This document shows positions 6,079 through 6,822 of a DNA stretch of 6,822 nucleotides, piece by piece. Source of the DNA: UBA3775 sp964572955 (GTDB lineage: Bacteria; Bacillota; Clostridia; Lachnospirales; Lachnospiraceae); contig CAZNGY010000066.1 of NCBI GenBank assembly GCA_964572955.1, positions 1-6,822 of the forward strand, read 5' to 3'. Made by a program: the position numbers and the translations under genes. How positions within the stretch are numbered: the stretch's first letter is position 1; each line of letters opens with the position of its first letter. The notes under the pieces are model-generated. The model was not told the DNA's origin, searched no databases, and saw only the letters and a list, made by a program, of their open reading frames with translations.

Positions 6079-6822
6079 TTATTTGTCATCTATACTGTAG
6101 TTTGGAGCTTCCTTAGTGATATGAATATCATGTGGATGACTCTCTCTGAGTGACGCAGCTGAAATCTTAACAAACTTTCCGTTTTCCTTAAGTTCCTCCA
6201 CATTTCTGCATCCGCAATAACCCATACCTGATCTAAGACCACCCATAAGCTGGAATACCGTATCCTCGACAAGCCCCTTATATGCAACTCGTCCCTCAAC
6301 ACCTTCAGGAACAAGCTTCTTTGCATTCTCCTGGAAATATCTGTCCTTGCTTCCGTTTTCCATAGCAGCAATTGAGCCCATTCCACGATATACTTTGTAC
6401 TTTCTTCCCTGGAACAACTCAAAAGATCCCGGTGATTCATCACATCCTGCAAAGATGGAGCCCATCATACATACGTTTGCACCTGCAGCGATTGCCTTGG
6501 TAACATCACCTGAATACTTGATTCCTCCATCTGCAATAATAGGGATTCCATGTTTTTTTGCAGCTGAATATGCATCCATAACTGCTGTCACCTGTGGAAC
6601 ACCAATCCCTGCTACAACTCGTGTCGTACAAATTGAACCAGGTCCGATTCCAACTTTAACTGCATCAACTCCTGCTTTAATAAGTGCTTCCGTTCCTTCT
6701 GCCGTAGCTACATTACCTGCAATAATCTGAAGTTCAGGGAATGTATCTCTTACCATTCGCACTACCCTAAGTACGTTTGCAGAATGTCCATGTGCGCTGT
6801 CAAGCACTACGACATCAACCTG
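6079..6822 (-). CDS. guaB: IMP dehydrogenase, C-terminal half (5' end outside window)
   Basis: The last 247 residues of IMP dehydrogenase, which oxidises IMP to XMP with NAD+ in the first committed step of GMP synthesis. The frame is open to the window edge (QVDVVVLDSAHGHS), so the GTG at 6807 is an internal valine codon, not a start. Numbering from the first visible residue: the catalytic-loop motif GIGPGSICTTR carries the nucleophile C65; IADGGIKYSGD (96-106) and MMGSIFAG (119-126) bind the IMP phosphate; YRGMGS (145-150) follows; the flap has the R161-Y162 dyad (KDRYF) and PEGVEGRVAYKG (172-183); GGLRSGMGYCG (194-204) closes the barrel. The full protein is usually about 480-490 residues, so the N-terminal barrel half and any CBS domains lie outside. 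The C-terminus is complete, and every active-site element expected in this half is intact. Confidence 0.97.
   Translation of the reverse strand, partial: QVDVVVLDSAHGHSANVLRVVRMVRDTFPELQIIAGNVATAEGTEALIKAGVDAVKVGIGPGSICTTRVVAGIGVPQVTAVMDAYSAAKKHGIPIIADGGIKYSGDVTKAIAAGANVCMMGSIFAGCDESPGSFELFQGRKYKVYRGMGSIAAMENGSKDRYFQENAKKLVPEGVEGRVAYKGLVEDTVFQLMGGLRSGMGYCGCRNVEELKENGKFVKISAASLRESHPHDIHITKEAPNYSIDDK

Noticed and set aside
6347..6730. Plus-strand open frame inside guaB.
   Set aside because: It is antisense to conserved IMP dehydrogenase motifs and has no domain of its own; a shadow frame.
1..6822. Search for CRISPR repeats, tRNA genes, insertion sequences, phage genes or toxin-antitoxin pairs.
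   Set aside because: No regularly spaced repeats, cloverleaf genes, transposase motifs or small paired genes are visible by eye; all larger stretches are explained by the five genes.

Overview
The window looks like an ordinary chromosomal segment of an anaerobic low-GC Firmicute, most likely class Clostridia and perhaps Lachnospiraceae. This rests on AT-rich intergenic DNA, strong GGAGG-type ribosome binding sites, classical intrinsic terminators with long T tracts, and the style of the proteins (an NADP-type glutamate dehydrogenase and a very large fused ABC ATPase/FtsX permease). The taxonomic call is inference, because no rRNA or tRNA gene is present. I see no insertion sequence, phage gene, CRISPR array or tRNA.

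Layout: (1) bases 1-720, plus strand, the C-terminal part of glutamate dehydrogenase (gdhA), closed by a strong terminator at 739-782. (2) A near-consensus sigma-A promoter at 859-886 drives a single-gene unit, 917-3931, encoding a 1004-residue ABC transporter. It has an N-terminal ATPase, one membrane helix, an extracytoplasmic region of about 575 residues, then three membrane helices with a C-terminal FtsX-like domain. (3) A perfect bidirectional terminator at 3982-4019 separates it from genes that converge on it. (4) On the minus strand, an M20-family metallopeptidase (4018-5139) lies 75 bases downstream of a membrane-anchored Amidase_2-type N-acetylmuramoyl-L-alanine amidase (5215-5880); the two may be co-transcribed. 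(5) After a 198-base gap with a long hairpin, the C-terminal half of IMP dehydrogenase (guaB) runs off the right edge, also on the minus strand.

Functionally, gdhA (ammonium assimilation) and guaB (guanine nucleotide synthesis) are housekeeping genes cut by the window edges. The amidase and peptidase could form a small unit for trimming or recycling wall-derived peptides, but the peptidase substrate cannot be told from sequence. The ABC protein has MacB-like topology without a MacA-type partner in the window, and its role is unknown.

I did not find a convincing new biological system. The items most worth a second look are the repeated ten-residue helix motif in the transporter's outer domain, the hairpin at 6001-6061 whose T tract faces the wrong way for guaB, and the amidase/peptidase pair.
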